A stretch of 64,000 nucleotides of DNA from Apteryx mantelli (Eukaryota; Chordata; Aves; Apterygiformes; Apterygidae). The notes below the pieces were generated by a model. It saw only the letters and a list, made by a program, of their open reading frames with translations, did not search any database and was not told the DNA's origin. A program made the translations under genes and the position numbers. Location: NCBI RefSeq assembly GCF_036417845.1, contig NC_089980.1:116771169-116835168 (forward strand), given 5' to 3'. Positions 50,228-62,008 of this stretch are shown here, piece by piece. Positions within the stretch are counted from its first letter, which is position 1. Each line of letters begins with the position of its first letter.

Positions 50228-53200
50228 CAGCATTCCCGTCCTGGCTCAATAAATAACGCATGCAAATTTGAACAGCTGCAATATGAGAAATTCAGAGCAC
50301 TGCTTTATAATACCTTATGCCTGCTTGGGGTATAAATACACTTAAATATGGTATCTTACTAATTCTATTTTAAGTGCTCTCAGATTGATCAGCCTCAAGC
50401 AAATACAAATGAACTACAAAGAAAAATGCTGTTATTAAGTACAGAGAATGTTTTTCCTTCTGTCATGGCTGTATCTCTGAACTTCATACCTGTAAGAGGT
50501 GCAAGACTGGTAGCCATGAAAATACTGATAAACCTCAGAAAACCCTCTCAAGCAGTGGCAAGAAAAGCTTTCTGTTCCAGTGTGTTTAAACCTTTAGATA
50601 AAGAGTTCACTTCCAGGGTGACAGAAGACTGTATTTTATGTTCTGATTTTTGCCAATTAGGGGTATTTCCTGATCACTGAATGTTTAAGCTGGGATAATT
50701 TGTCTAGGCTTTGGGGTTGGGGGGGGTCTTTTTTCCTGAAATTGTGTGGTTTTGTTTCCATTGTTGCTGTAGTGATAACACAATCATACTGGAACGTAAG
50801 AAAGTCTGAACTTTCTTAAGAATAAATGAGATTTGCTCTGGTACTACCTGTCTGACCCTCTCATTAATGACTGAATGTACAGGCTAGTAGCAAGCAAATA
50901 CATCCAGTGAAAAAGGTGTAGCAATTCACTGCTGCTTCTTCTGTTCCTCTAGGAAGAAGTTTAACTATTTTAAATTTTCAAACAAAACTGTTCTCCTTTT
51001 TCTCACTGAATGTATCACATTTATTACCATTCCTGTACATCTAATAGGAGCTATGTACTCCACTGTAAAATGACTTAGGCTTTTGATAGTGTTGTGAGGA
51101 AGCTTGAAAGTGTGTTTAAATCTAATTATATTCTGAATGAAAATACAGTGGCTGTACAGGTGACTGACTTCCTCTGGTGGCTTTTTAAACTGTTATTTAC
51201 CACTACTGTAAGCCAAATTGCAATTCCTTTTCTTCTACTTCAAGTAGAAAACTTGATGTCAGTGGGATTTCTTTGAGGAAGCTGAGCAAAATCTCACCCA
51301 AATACTGTAAATGAGAGCTTGGGTTGGATATTATGTATTTTTCCCCCTTTCAAAAAAACAGCTATACTTAGTGGGTAGAACTGGTAATTCATTTATGAGT
51401 GTTTGACTTGCACACTTATAGTGGCTGTAGTGAAAGTCAACTTATCTGGTATTGTCTGATATGCCATGACTCCCTTTTGCTAATTTTAACTTCACAAAAA
51501 CCTATTTTAGATCTTGTAGGTCTAAATCTATCCCATATAATGGATGTAATGAATCTAAAAATTGTTTTGTATAATAGATGTACCATTATATTTGGGAATC
51601 TTCTTTCTCCTCTGAACTTCAAAATAGCTAAGATATATTTTGTCCACTTCCTTTTAACAAAGGATCCAATGTGACATGGATCACATTCACCTGATCCCTG
51701 GCTTATCAGTAACCAACTACAAGCAAACCCTGGAGTCACCTGTCGGAACTATAGGGTTAAAAGCAGTCTTTGTGGGATTCAGTTCTAGTCCTCTCTGTTG
51801 CAGGCAACTTTGTAGTGTTTATAGCAATGTCTCTTACATCAAGCTCTGACACCTAGCTACTGTGTTTTGTTTTGCCCTGTTTATTGGAAGATTGTTGCAA
51901 AATTTCTAGATGCTCATCAAGAAGATTTTGGATTGGTAATTCTAATTTATTGTTAGTTTCCAGTATTTATTTGTGGCATGGTTTGATGCAATCTTATCCT
52001 TGAACTACATAACATTTTCACTGTTTCATGCTTACAGTTCTCTTGGTGTTTGTTTTCTTAGGCTGAGCAGTCCAAGCTCTCCTTGTTCTTCTGTGTCCTA
52101 TTGATTATCCAAAGAACTCTTCTATACCTGCTCTGATTTGAGTTCAGCTAGCTTGTAAACAATAGACTTAAGGTTGTTAATGTTTCCAGTGAGGTTTCTT
52201 TAGATTCTTATATTTTCATACCTTGGATTAAGAATGTTTAGCCCAATAGGGTCTTGGATCACATTTGCATCATACATGACCTTAATCATAGTGGTGACTC
52301 AGTCTCTCTCATGGATGATAACACAACAGGCTTTCATCACCTCCAGCTGATGAATTTCCACTTAGGAATTTTTATTTCTCCCCCTAAGCATGGCGATCCT
52401 AATAAATAGTCCTTAAGGTTTCATTTAGCTCTTTAAACTTGCTAACTTTGTAAACAGAGGTAGTGTCAGCCAAATTCTTTCCTTAAAGCAAAATAGCAAA
52501 GGATCTCTTTAAACCTTCAGAATTTGAACTAGGTGCTTCTGTTAATACTATTACTGAGCAGTGCTTCCTTTTTGTCATTTGATCAGCCATCATATTCTGA
52601 ATCTCATTTCCCTGTACAATTTTGAACTGAATTAAATCCATTCAACAGTACTGGTGTGGCACCTGCAACCCCAGCCCCACCACCACACCTACATGCTCTG
52701 AGGTCTGGCAAATCCAAGAAGGCTCAGAGTACAAAGCGATCTTTAGCTGACGATAATAGACTACTGCTTCTCTCATCTTCAATGTCTGGTTTCAACAATA
52801 TGCATCTTACAATGTAAGGAAAATCCATCTGTGTAGTATTTAAATCCTGTCAGATTACTGGAAGGGAAAGAGTACTCAATATATAGCAAGCATTTCTTTC
52901 TCAGTTTTATTTTCACTTTATTTGGACTCTGGAAACATCAGCAATGGATAAATCTTTCCACATACTTTCCTGAATTAAAATGGCAACTAAATCTGCCATG
53001 TTAACACAGAACTCCAAAATATGATGGTCCCCGGGCCATATTTCTCTAGGCTAGAGCAACTAGAAATTCTTTCAATTGTCACTCTGTGACCAGGAGTTCA
53101 GAACCATGTCTGTCTTCAGTCATGCATAACTATGGGGAAATTTTTCCTCAGATTGCAGAATTCATTCCCTACAGAACTCTGAAAGTATCTTTAATTTTCT

Positions 53201-56200
53201 GTAGGTTGGGAGTAATGACCTATAGATTGTACCTCAGAGAAATGGAGCTATGCCAAAAACACTATGGTAGCTTTTCAAGGTTCACTGTGGATTGGGCAAA
53301 CTAAGTTGTCTTTTCAATAATTCCTGTCTGGTCCATGCCCTATAAAACTTCTTGGATTACCATCTGCTGTTCCAGATTTTGTGGGGAAATAAGGACAGCT
53401 GAAAGATTCTGCATTGCTTTCAGCTGCACCCACCTCACTTTCGTTCCTGCCCCCAAACCTCTTAGCTCATCTCCTTTCCTTTCTCACTTCCTGTTCCTCA
53501 TCTTTTAGTTCAAGAGACTGTTTTCTTCTAAGAGTGGAGATATGCTTGCAGTAGCTCTTAAAACAAGGCTTCCCATTTCCTTGTAGTAGGCCTTTTACTG
53601 CTGTTAACATTTCTTTCCTGTTCAATTATAGACTCAGTTCCAGAGATAACGATAATTCCTCTCATACTATCTCTTACTATCTCCCCCTGCCCCCCTTTTT
53701 CCAGAATGGAACACCGGGTTTTGTAATAAATGAATACAATTTCCAAGGATGTCCTTGAAAACCTATTCAGTCAGAGTTATTAAACTCACTCTCTTGTATC
53801 TTTCACATTAATGCTGTATGTTAATCTGTCAATTTTCTTAATTTCTGATTCCAGTTAGTGTATCCCTCTTTTCTCTTTGCTCAAAAAGCAACTCTTGAGA
53901 TCTTCCAAAAACACATCTCAAAGCATATGCTTGTTCATCAGTCTGCTACCAAAAGTGGAAAAGGGTTCTTGGACTGGTCTCTTGAAAGACTACATGAATC
54001 TGTGCAGATCCTCTCTCAATTACTTTGACTGGAAAACAACAGCAACAAATACATGCATGCATTTAGCTGTGCTACTGGTATGATGAGAGCAAGTCTTATT
54101 CTATTTGGGAACTGATAAGTTTGTCTTTAGAAGCAGATGATTTTCCTTGTATCCTCTTATATTGCATGTCTCAACTCAAGAGGTAATTGTTAATGGTCTG
54201 AGTGTTTCGTACCAGATGCCTTTGGTATTATGTAGCATCACAGGTCAGTACATCAGGTTAAGGAGATTTCTGAGCAGGGAAGAAAAGCTGCCCTGTAGGA
54301 GCTTGGGCTCACGTGATGCTATGGTTAAGCCAACATTCATGGATGTTACAGGGCTTGTCTTTAAGCATTCGCAGTAATAAAGTCCTGAAGAAAAGAGCAA
54401 CCTCCATTGTCTGAAAAATGTTTTGGTAGCTTAGCTCTAAGAAGGACTCCTAAATGCAAAGCAGAGTGCTTCTTTGTAGCATGTGAAGCAGCTGAGTGTG
54501 GCAGGATAGATATTCCACAGAGCCTAATTTCCCTGTTCACTGATATGCAGGGCAAACTTGTTCAAAAATGTTTTGGGCCACAGGCAGATGTGTGTGATTT
54601 TTTTTTTTCCTTTCTTTCTTTCTTTAAGGTTAAAATATGCTTAGGATTCCAAATATTTCAGACTAATCAGTTTTTCAACTGTCCTGTGGTAATATCACCT
54701 CTTCATTCTCCTGAGAAAGGTGTACTGCTGGGATACACTACTTCCTGCTCTGTTCAGGAGGCTTGAAATACATCTGGTTCCAAACAGGTAACTTGTCATG
54801 CCATGGTCTGTGCTGCAGACTCCCCTTCTGTCATGGATTTGGGGATTTACTATTCCTCTTAATGGATGTCTTTTGTAGTGCTGTAGGCAGAGAAGACCCT
54901 CACCCCAACCCAGCCAGCTTATTTCTATGCCTGTGCTGAAACCTCTAGCCAATAAGATTGAGTGTTTTTTTTGGTGTTGCCAGCTAAACCCCATTTTTGC
55001 TGAAATAAATCCCTCACTACCACTTATATTAATTCTAAGTGAGAGATTTTTATGAAAGAATAGTTTGCTCCATATTCAGGCCCTTCAAAAGCAAGCATTG
55101 ATTCAACTTTTGTAGTCAAACATGGGTATTACAGATGAGGATGGCCCCATGAAAATAAGAAGGAATGAATGTATGAAAACTGATCTCATATTGCTTTCTG
55201 AACCAATGCTATTGTACATGAATGTGAATGTAGTCCCTGTATTTAACAAGAAAAGACAGCAGTAGTTCTTGCGTGTGGGCATCTGAACAGATGGCTAGAG
55301 AAATCAGAACTCAAGACGGGGACCATAAAATCCACTGTAGCAACTATGAGACTACCTCTCCTCAGCAGACTTGGAGAAAACCTTTTTCCTTATATAGGTT
55401 CATCAGTATCTCAGTGATTGTTTGCTTTGGGAGAACAGCTTCATCAGTACAAGTGCTTGAATGTTAACTTAGTAACAGGACTACTAGAGCTCATTAAAAT
55501 GCTGTAGTGTTAGTAGTAATACTTGGGGAAAGGATCCAGGGTCAACCTCTTGGATAACTTGCTTTAGGGTCAGAGATTTGCAAAAGTCAGTTAACTCTGT
55601 CATGGTACACTGCTCGTTTCTGTCTGTTTCCTCTAGTTATCCTCTAAGGAGAATCACTGTGGGCTTTGACTTTTTAACTGTAGAACATTCTCACAGGGGA
55701 ACCTGATGAAGAGGAACTACATATTCAATACACATTTGCTGTTGATATCTTTCCTTCTGGGAACAGTAGTCTTAACCCTTAACCTGCAAAATGGGGTTGT
55801 AATTACTTGAAGGGGACATCTCTGGCAGTGTCTCTTGGGATTTTTTCATGTCACTGAATGATGGACAAGCATAGAAAAAATAAATTCGGGCTTCTTAGGC
55901 AAAGCTTTCTGTACAAGTATCTCTTCAGACTTGCCTCTTGTCATAGGCCTTTTTGTAAGGTGAATGATTATTGAAAAGATTGGGTCCAAGCAAAGAATAA
56001 GTGAAGTATAAACTAAAGAGCTCAAAGTCTAACAAGACATTCTGCCCCATTTTTAATCATTTATGTGCCAATTGAAACAGACCACCAAGGTCCATGTGGA
56101 AGGATAGCAGGAAGATAGTCTTTTGAAGAGATGCCTTTTTCCTATATTAAATTCTGGTAGAAGATTCTTCTGACATAGAATTTCTCAGCTATCTAGGAAA

Positions 56201-57441
56201 GGGAAGCTGTGAAGACTAATGACAATGAAAAACAAAACATCTGTCAAACTGAGTAGGACCACAAACTTTGGGAACTCTTCTGACATGCAGAGTATGTCAT
56301 GTTTTTTCCTTTGAACATGTCAAGACACAGTGGAAAGGTGGCAGAAGAAGCCTGTTTCTTCTTCCTGTCTGTAGATTTAACTTTAAAATTGATACCAGTT
56401 ACAATCTTAAATGTGACTTCTTGGATGAAGGCTTCACTGTCAAGAAAAGAACTCCCTATTTATGGGATGAGGTGGAGGATTCTGTGCTCAAAGCTACAGT
56501 CACAGTTAACTCCTGACAGACTACTTTTGTATCAGTTGCTTCTTCAACCACTTATAGTTTCAGCATCCAAAACTTCAGGACAACATTTCCGAGTTAACTA
56601 TAAATTGCTTCTTAGCAATTTAGGTGCCCTCAAGATTCCTTTTTGTGAGAAATAGTTCATAGAACAGAAAGGGAGAGAGATGGAAAAGGTGAGTGTATCT
56701 GACAGAAGCACAGGAGAGTTTTCTGCAGATGGTATACAGAGGATAAAATTGTAATGAACATAAAATTTATTAGCCTTTAATTTTTCCATAATTTTTAATA
56801 CCTAGTTAAAATTAAGAACTTTAGTCCCTGAGCTAAAGATGTCTGGTAGACCTCTTTTGTTTTGGGGGTTTTGTAATTATTGTTGGTTTTGTTTGTTTAT
56901 TTGAGAATCGGGTCTGAGAAGTCAGATGGAATCTTGTGTTTGGGAATACTTCCACCAATGGTAACAAAAATCAAGAATTCTCCTTGGTACTGAAAATTGC
57001 AGATAAATTGGCTGTTGCTGACTCTAATTCTGTTCATTAGTGCTCAGACTTCTAAATACCTGTTTCCTTTATATAGATAACTTTTTTTTAAGAATGTTTA
57101 TCAAGGGCTTAACTTAGCGTCTTTGTGTGTGTACATATAATCTACACAACTGAATCCTAACTGAGGACTTGTAATGAGAAATATTTGAAGTATTTCCTTC
57201 TGTTCTCTTTAAGGTATTAATCTTTTCTTAAATGAGATTATTCAGCCTTTTCTGAATATACAGACTATTCCAATTCTTCCCGTTTCGGTATAACACATTG
57301 ACACATTCTCACCCCTTCTAACACTTACAGGGTTGTTTCTCAGTGAGAAAATAACTGTTCACAAGTGATCAATTGTAATAGCTTTAAATGCTTTCTAGGG
57401 ATAGAATCTTTTTTCTTTTCTTTTTTTTATACCATTCATTT

Positions 57442-57465
57442 AAAAAAAAAAAAAAAAAAAAAAAA
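57442..57465 (+). repeat. Poly-A run with adjacent T-rich tract
   Basis: Twenty-four consecutive A, preceded at about 57409-57428 by a T-rich tract, so the two can pair. Preceding sequence shows no recognisable retrogene, so it is not taken as a poly(A) tail. Confidence 0.85.
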
Positions 57466-58583
57466 GCTGTCTTGCATCTGAAACTTTGAAAGCAACATTA
57501 GCGGTTCAAGGATTTCCCAACTTTGTGAAGATGATTTCTTAGCATGTGTGTTAAAATTTAGCTGTGAAAGAAACTTATTTATTGAAAAGAGTTTTATGAT
57601 AGTACACTTTTCTGCTAGCTACAATAGAAGCCATCTCTGTTATAACACTTGTTATAGGCAAAATTATCTTGTTCAGAATCATCACCAAGTCACTTGTATA
57701 GTACACATACACTTTTTCTGTCAAACTTAAACTTGGAATTAAGATTACATATTTTTTCTCCGAACCTACCCACCCACTCCCAGTCCTGTAATACGTGCCT
57801 GACCATGTAGAATTTTGGAAGCTGTTGGTGCTCTGTAATATATACCAATTTCTTAGTATTACTTTATATAATACATTCAAGTGATTGAAATATGCTTGTA
57901 TTCCTATACAGATGATAAGTTGTTACTGACTAGATTATCTACATATATTTCTTTAATCAAATGATATTTGCATTTGAGTAACTAGTAGCAGACTGCAGAT
58001 GGCATGAGAAGGGGGCCTGGAAGAGGAAGAGGCATATAAGAATGCTGCTACTTCTGTAGAAATAATTGGGTTACCATGTGTTTCTGTGGTTGCCTACTTT
58101 TTTTTTTTTTATATGATTGAATGGTTGTAATTTACTGATTTTAATGAGTAATTTGATTGCAGTGTGTCTGTGACAAAAGAGACCTGCATTTTGAGCAGCC
58201 TTATAACACTCATGTAGATGCTTGTTTTAAAGAAATTTAAAGATTATGTATATGTACATTTGCAGACCAAAGAAGTAGTGATATCTAGGTAATGTGTTGT
58301 TTTATTGCTAAAACGTAGTTAAATAATAGAGGACTTTGTGTATGTAACCTTGCTAGCGAACTCTGTTGGGTTTTAAAGCTGCTTTTTTGACTCAATTTAG
58401 GACTTTAACATATTAGTCTCAGCTTTAGTACCTGTGAGAGGTAAAGACAACTGAATATAGCTTCTGTCATATACAAGGCAAGTCTGCCTTTTATCAATTA
58501 GAGTTTAAAAAAGAAGAGAGAAAGACTTAAACTACCTTTAAATCACTGCATTTTTTGTTTAAAGGAGTTTTGTTACCCTACAG

Positions 58584-58775
58584 TATTCATAGGGAAAGTA
58601 CTGAAACGACTCTTCGCTGAAACTTCATCATCTTCTGTTGTGCATGCGAGTGGAGAAGAGGAGATGGTTCTTGGAAACCTAGGCTCAAAATCCAAAGAGA
58701 AGGATTTGGAGAATGTTCAGACTTTGTCAGCAGATGCCAGTACATCAGGTGATACACACTGCAAATCACTTCAAG
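58584..58775 (+). CDS. Second coding exon of the unrecognised plus-strand gene
   Basis: A 192-bp exon is preceded by a pyrimidine-rich tract and CCCTACAG acceptor (AG at 58582-58583) and followed by the donor CAAG/GTGAGA (intron from 58776). Read in the phase left by the first exon it is open throughout and ends again in phase 1. The peptide begins VFIGKVLKRLFAE, a basic and hydrophobic stretch that could form a short helix. A serine run (ETSSSS) follows, then acidic GEEEM, then a charged KSKEKDLENV segment and a Ser/Thr-rich tail. No catalytic motif, signal peptide or membrane segment is visible, and the character after the first 15 residues is that of a disordered region. With exon 1 this gives 71 residues of N-terminus. 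I do not recognise the family. Composition is less A/T-rich than the flanking intron, as expected for coding sequence. Confidence 0.7.
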
Positions 58776-59499
58776 GTGAGAATGGGTAGTCCTTTTTCTG
58801 ATGACATACTTTTAAATATATTTCCTTTGCCTGAGTATACTGTAGTATCTACGATTTTCATCAAATTGATACCCACAGATAAACTTTAATACAAGAACTA
58901 GGGATACCTGATACCTAGAATGCTTGAGATCAGTGCATCAGTCATCTGAAAGCTAAGAAATAGTCTTGATGGATATGTATGTATGTGGTGTTTAGCAGTA
59001 GCTAATATGAAACATCAGTGTAAGCTATGATTATCTTTGGTGTAATGTCTGCCAAACAGTGGGAAAATTAATTAAAAAGCTGAGCAGAGTTGTAGCAGTA
59101 ATTAAAGATATACCCACAGATTGGAGGCAGTGGGTGATTCAGCACTTCTTCCTATCCTCATGTTACAACAGAAGCCCAGGTGCATATGTACATAAGAGAA
59201 GGCAAGTATAATCAATTCAGGCAGTATGTTAGTACTAAAAAGCATTATTTTCAGCTTATGTGGATGGAATTAAAGTAGCCTGTAAATATTTTGACAGGTA
59301 AGTAAAAGTCCTGCTTCAAATGGGCTATAAAATGTGGATGCTGTACCAAAAGATGGCATTTTAAAATGGGTAACTGATGATATTTTGTGAGTGATAGGCT
59401 CAGCACTTATGTGTAGAATGAGCATGAATTGCTTCATGTTGTAGTTCACCTAAAATCAAGTTTTGCCTTAACTGAAAAAGGTCATTAAACTGGCTCCTT

Positions 59500-59513
59500 C
59501 CCCCCCCCCCCCC
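59500..59513 (+). repeat. Poly-C run
   Basis: Fourteen consecutive C. Confidence 0.9.
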
Positions 59514-59807
59514 ATGTACTGTGAGCATTCAGTACTATCTTCAGAATCTGATTTGGAGTAAATGAATGTAGTATGAGTACTGCCCGGAGAAGAGTGTTAT
59601 GCTGCATTTGTAGTTGGAGGTAGAACTGAAAATAATATGAATATTCTGGAAAGTCATTTGAGACATCTTTCAGTCTCAATTATGGGCTAAAAGTTTTTGT
59701 TGTTTAATTCTGTTTTAAGGTGTACATGTATGGATTTTTACTACTGCTTTATCTCAGTTATGTCTCCAGGTCCTCCTTATTGCTCTACCTTTCTCCTTTC
59801 CCCTACC

Positions 59808-59826
59808 ATACATACATACATACATG
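59808..59826 (+). repeat. CATA microsatellite
   Basis: Four to five CATA units ending in CATG. Confidence 0.85.
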
Positions 59827-60244
59827 TAAGTTTCTGTCATTGAACGAAAATCTTTGCTGTTCTATATGGACTGTACTAAAGAAGTTACAAGAATCTAAAA
59901 CTATTCTGAACTGTGTGATGAATTTGGGGATAGTGCTAGCAAAATGAAATGCAAAAATGTCTTCCTGTGATGAAACGTACACTATTAGATTATCCTGGCT
60001 ATTATACTTTTTTCCCCTCCCATATTGATCAATGTTGGTGGTCTGCTGTAGTAACCAAAAGGTAGATGATGTTATTTACGTCCAGTGATAATAACAGAGT
60101 ATGTAACTTAACCTTTCAGAGATAACAGAGCTTTTTAAAACCTATAGTATAAAATAATAGGGCATGTCTCCTGAGAGTGTAAAAAAAATCTTTTGCTAGG
60201 GCTGTTGTTTTGTCATACGTGTTACTCACAAATGAGAAGAAATG

Positions 60245-60505
60245 ATTGCAGATGTGGTTGGGGCAGGACATTAAAATTTTGAGAAAAGTGAGCAAAATGA
60301 GTACTAGAATTGGAAACCTGAGCTACAGGAGAACAGTTTTTTGTCTTGTCCAAGGATCTGCTTGTCAGGAACCAATAGAAGACTGCTCCAATTGCAAAGG
60401 AGCTCAGGAGAGCTGGCTGGTCTTCAAGAATAACTTCTTCAAAGCACAAGGATAGCCCATTCTAACATGTATAAAATTGAGCAAGTGTGGCAGAATGCCT
60501 CACTG
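60245..60505 (+). mobile_element. Older CR1 fragment (plus strand), left-hand part
   Basis: The segment from about 60395 to 60505 contains phrases typical of the part of CR1 ORF2 just upstream of the right-hand fragment: an AGGAGAGCTGG..GGTCTTCAAG..AACTTCTTCAA..GCACAAG series, then CATGTATAAAATTGAGCAAG and TGTGGCAGAATGCC. Sequence from about 60245 is weaker but compatible. This recognition rests on memory of CR1 consensus sequence rather than an alignment. In intact CR1 these words are followed after a few dozen bases by those starting at 61738, so about 1.2 kb of foreign sequence separates the two parts of one original element. Confidence 0.6.
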
Positions 60506-61737
60506 AGTTCAGATGCATGTCAGGGAAGGTTAGCTGGAACAAGGCAGTCAGGTGGTCAGTGTCTTCGCTGTGGGAGCAGTCCCACAGTACCTGAAAAAGA
60601 GCAGAGCAGGCCTTGTGACAGTAACCAGGTTCATCTAACTGTCTGGCAATCGCCAGGCAAGTCAGTAGTGACAGTCTGAGATCAAGCCAGGAAAGCAAAT
60701 TTGTAAGGGTATGTGGCATGAGACAGGCTGACAGGTGCCACACAGGCAAGAGTGGGACACCAGATGGTGCAGCCCATAGAAGAGGGGTTTGCTCTGGGGC
60801 GCTCCCTAAGAGTTAACAAAGCCCGGGTGTACCATGGCTGGAGCCACCACCCTGTGGAGTTGCTGTAGCCTGGGGGCACACCCTCTAAGAGCCCCATGAT
60901 TGACAAGTCCGGACAAAGGAGAAGTGACACTGCAGACCCGCATCATAGATAAAGTATCTCCCTGCTATGGAGCCACTCCCCACGGAATGACCTGCTAATG
61001 GGCGCACTGTTACCCACTGAGCAGGGCTGTTGGCTGAGCAGGAGGTTACCTGCTGATGTCACATGCTGATGTGTTACTGGCTAGAGCTATACAGCTTTTG
61101 TGCAACTGTGGGCTGGCATTCTTCAGACTGGATATAAAAAGAGAGTAAGCCACATAGGTTTGGTGTGGACTCAAACGTAGGGTCAGCTGGCCTATGGACC
61201 CAAGGACCCACTCATCAGTGGGGATGGCCCTGATGTCAACAGCATGGTGAGGAGAATCCAAGGAAAACTAGATGGGAAGGGTGGCCCATAAAGGGCGAGA
61301 GTGGTTGCTATACCATGCACCTGTGATTTAACTGTGGAGCTCTGATATGTATATGTATTTTCAGTTCTGTTACATTTCTAGCTATACTATACTTTTAGCT
61401 TTGTTATAACCTCTGATGTCCAATAAATTCTCACACTTGACAAATGATGGTCTCTTGAGTTCAGTGCAACTGAATCCAGGAATCCAAAAGAATCACAGAT
61501 GCTCTTCTAGTGGCGCATCATGCAGGTATGGCTGCAGTCCAGCTCAGACAGGGAAATAAGGGTGAGAGGCTCAACTTACATGCAGCATTTGAGTAAAGGG
61601 AGGGGAGCCGCTGCCGTTTGCAAACAGCTCTTTCTTCAAAATAGTCTGAATCAACGGCTGTACCATATCAGAGAGCTGGCCCTGAGTGCAGGCAGCTAAA
61701 CTCTTAGGAAGGGAGGATATGTGCCCTGGGCCCTTAC
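60506..61737 (+). mobile_element. Insert splitting the older CR1, with LTR-like features
   Basis: This 1.2-kb stretch does not resemble CR1 and separates two parts of one CR1 copy. Its composition differs from the surrounding intron: G+C-rich between about 60700 and 61300. It contains a TATA motif (61132-61139, GATATAAAAA context) and, 290 bp downstream, AATAAA (61422-61427) followed by TTCTCACACTTGACA. TATA, then polyadenylation signal, then a CA end is the layout of a retroviral-type LTR. No gag, pol or env similarity is visible and no second LTR or target-site duplication was found, so a solo LTR or a very decayed endogenous element is the best guess. Exact ends are unresolved; another type of insert is possible. 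Confidence 0.45.
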
Positions 61738-62008
61738 AACACAAAAAGGAAGTAACAGAAGGTGAAAGCAGGCAGCAGCTATCCAAGAGGAATATAGAGA
61801 CATTGCCTGAGTGTGCTAGGATGGAGTTAGGAAGGCCAGAGCTCGGCTGGAGTTGAAGCTCATGAGGGATGTGGAAAGCAACAAGAAGGGCAGGCAGGGA
61901 CAGCAAACGGAAGGATAAGGAAAATAAGGAACAGGTCCACTGCTCACTGGGCAGAGGACTAGTGACAGAAGACAAGGAAAAGACTGAAGTACTTGGTGCT
62001 GGTTTTCA
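61738..62008 (+). mobile_element. Older CR1 fragment (plus strand), right-hand part
   Basis: On the plus strand this stretch aligns by eye with the reverse complement of the younger CR1 over roughly 63665-63960. Shared phrases include GAGGAATATAG, AGGGATGTGGAAAGCAACAAG for KSNKKG, and the region encoding the GPLL...VTED/AE...LN pattern. It carries stops and small deletions, so it is an old, dead copy. It ends abruptly at CTTGGTGCTGGTTTTCAC, where the minus-strand CR1 begins. Because the two copies are in opposite orientation, about 270 bp here can pair with the far end of the younger element as an imperfect inverted repeat. Confidence 0.75.

Larger units (their letters stand above)
38525..58583 (+). 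other. Intron 1 of the plus-strand gene (20,059 bp)
   Basis: Bounded by the donor at 38525 and acceptor at 58583, in matching phase. The first 0.4 kb is the tail of the CpG island; the rest is A/T-rich and clearly T-rich on the plus strand, with several long T runs. It contains old CR1 tails (42.87, 45.56 and 47.44 kb), homopolymer runs and short tandem duplications listed separately. Between these I see no conserved coding sequence that I can name. Two open stretches (52626-52817 and 56375-56655) are discussed as findings. Confidence 0.6.
58776..60240 (+). other. Start of intron 2 of the plus-strand gene
   Basis: Begins at the GTGAGA donor. It is A/T-rich with no exon I can support. It contains a 14-base C run (59500-59513) and a short CATA microsatellite (59808-59826). 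The transposon block to its right presumably also lies in this intron, because no third exon is visible before the window end. Confidence 0.45.

Noticed and set aside
54407..54766. Plus-strand 119-codon open frame with several cysteines
   Set aside because: It crosses a T-rich CTTT microsatellite, which gives the FFFSFLSFF segment, and has no clear splice sites or motif.
56390..56450. CDFLDEGFT peptide resembling the N-terminus of ornithine decarboxylase
   Set aside because: Only about eight residues agree and the following sequence does not. With this much translated sequence an eight-residue coincidence is not surprising, so it is not called a retrocopy.
57409..57465. Poly-A run of 24 as a possible retrogene tail
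   Set aside because: Nothing resembling a cDNA or an AATAAA-terminated 3' end precedes it; the neighbouring T-rich tract suggests a simple-sequence expansion.
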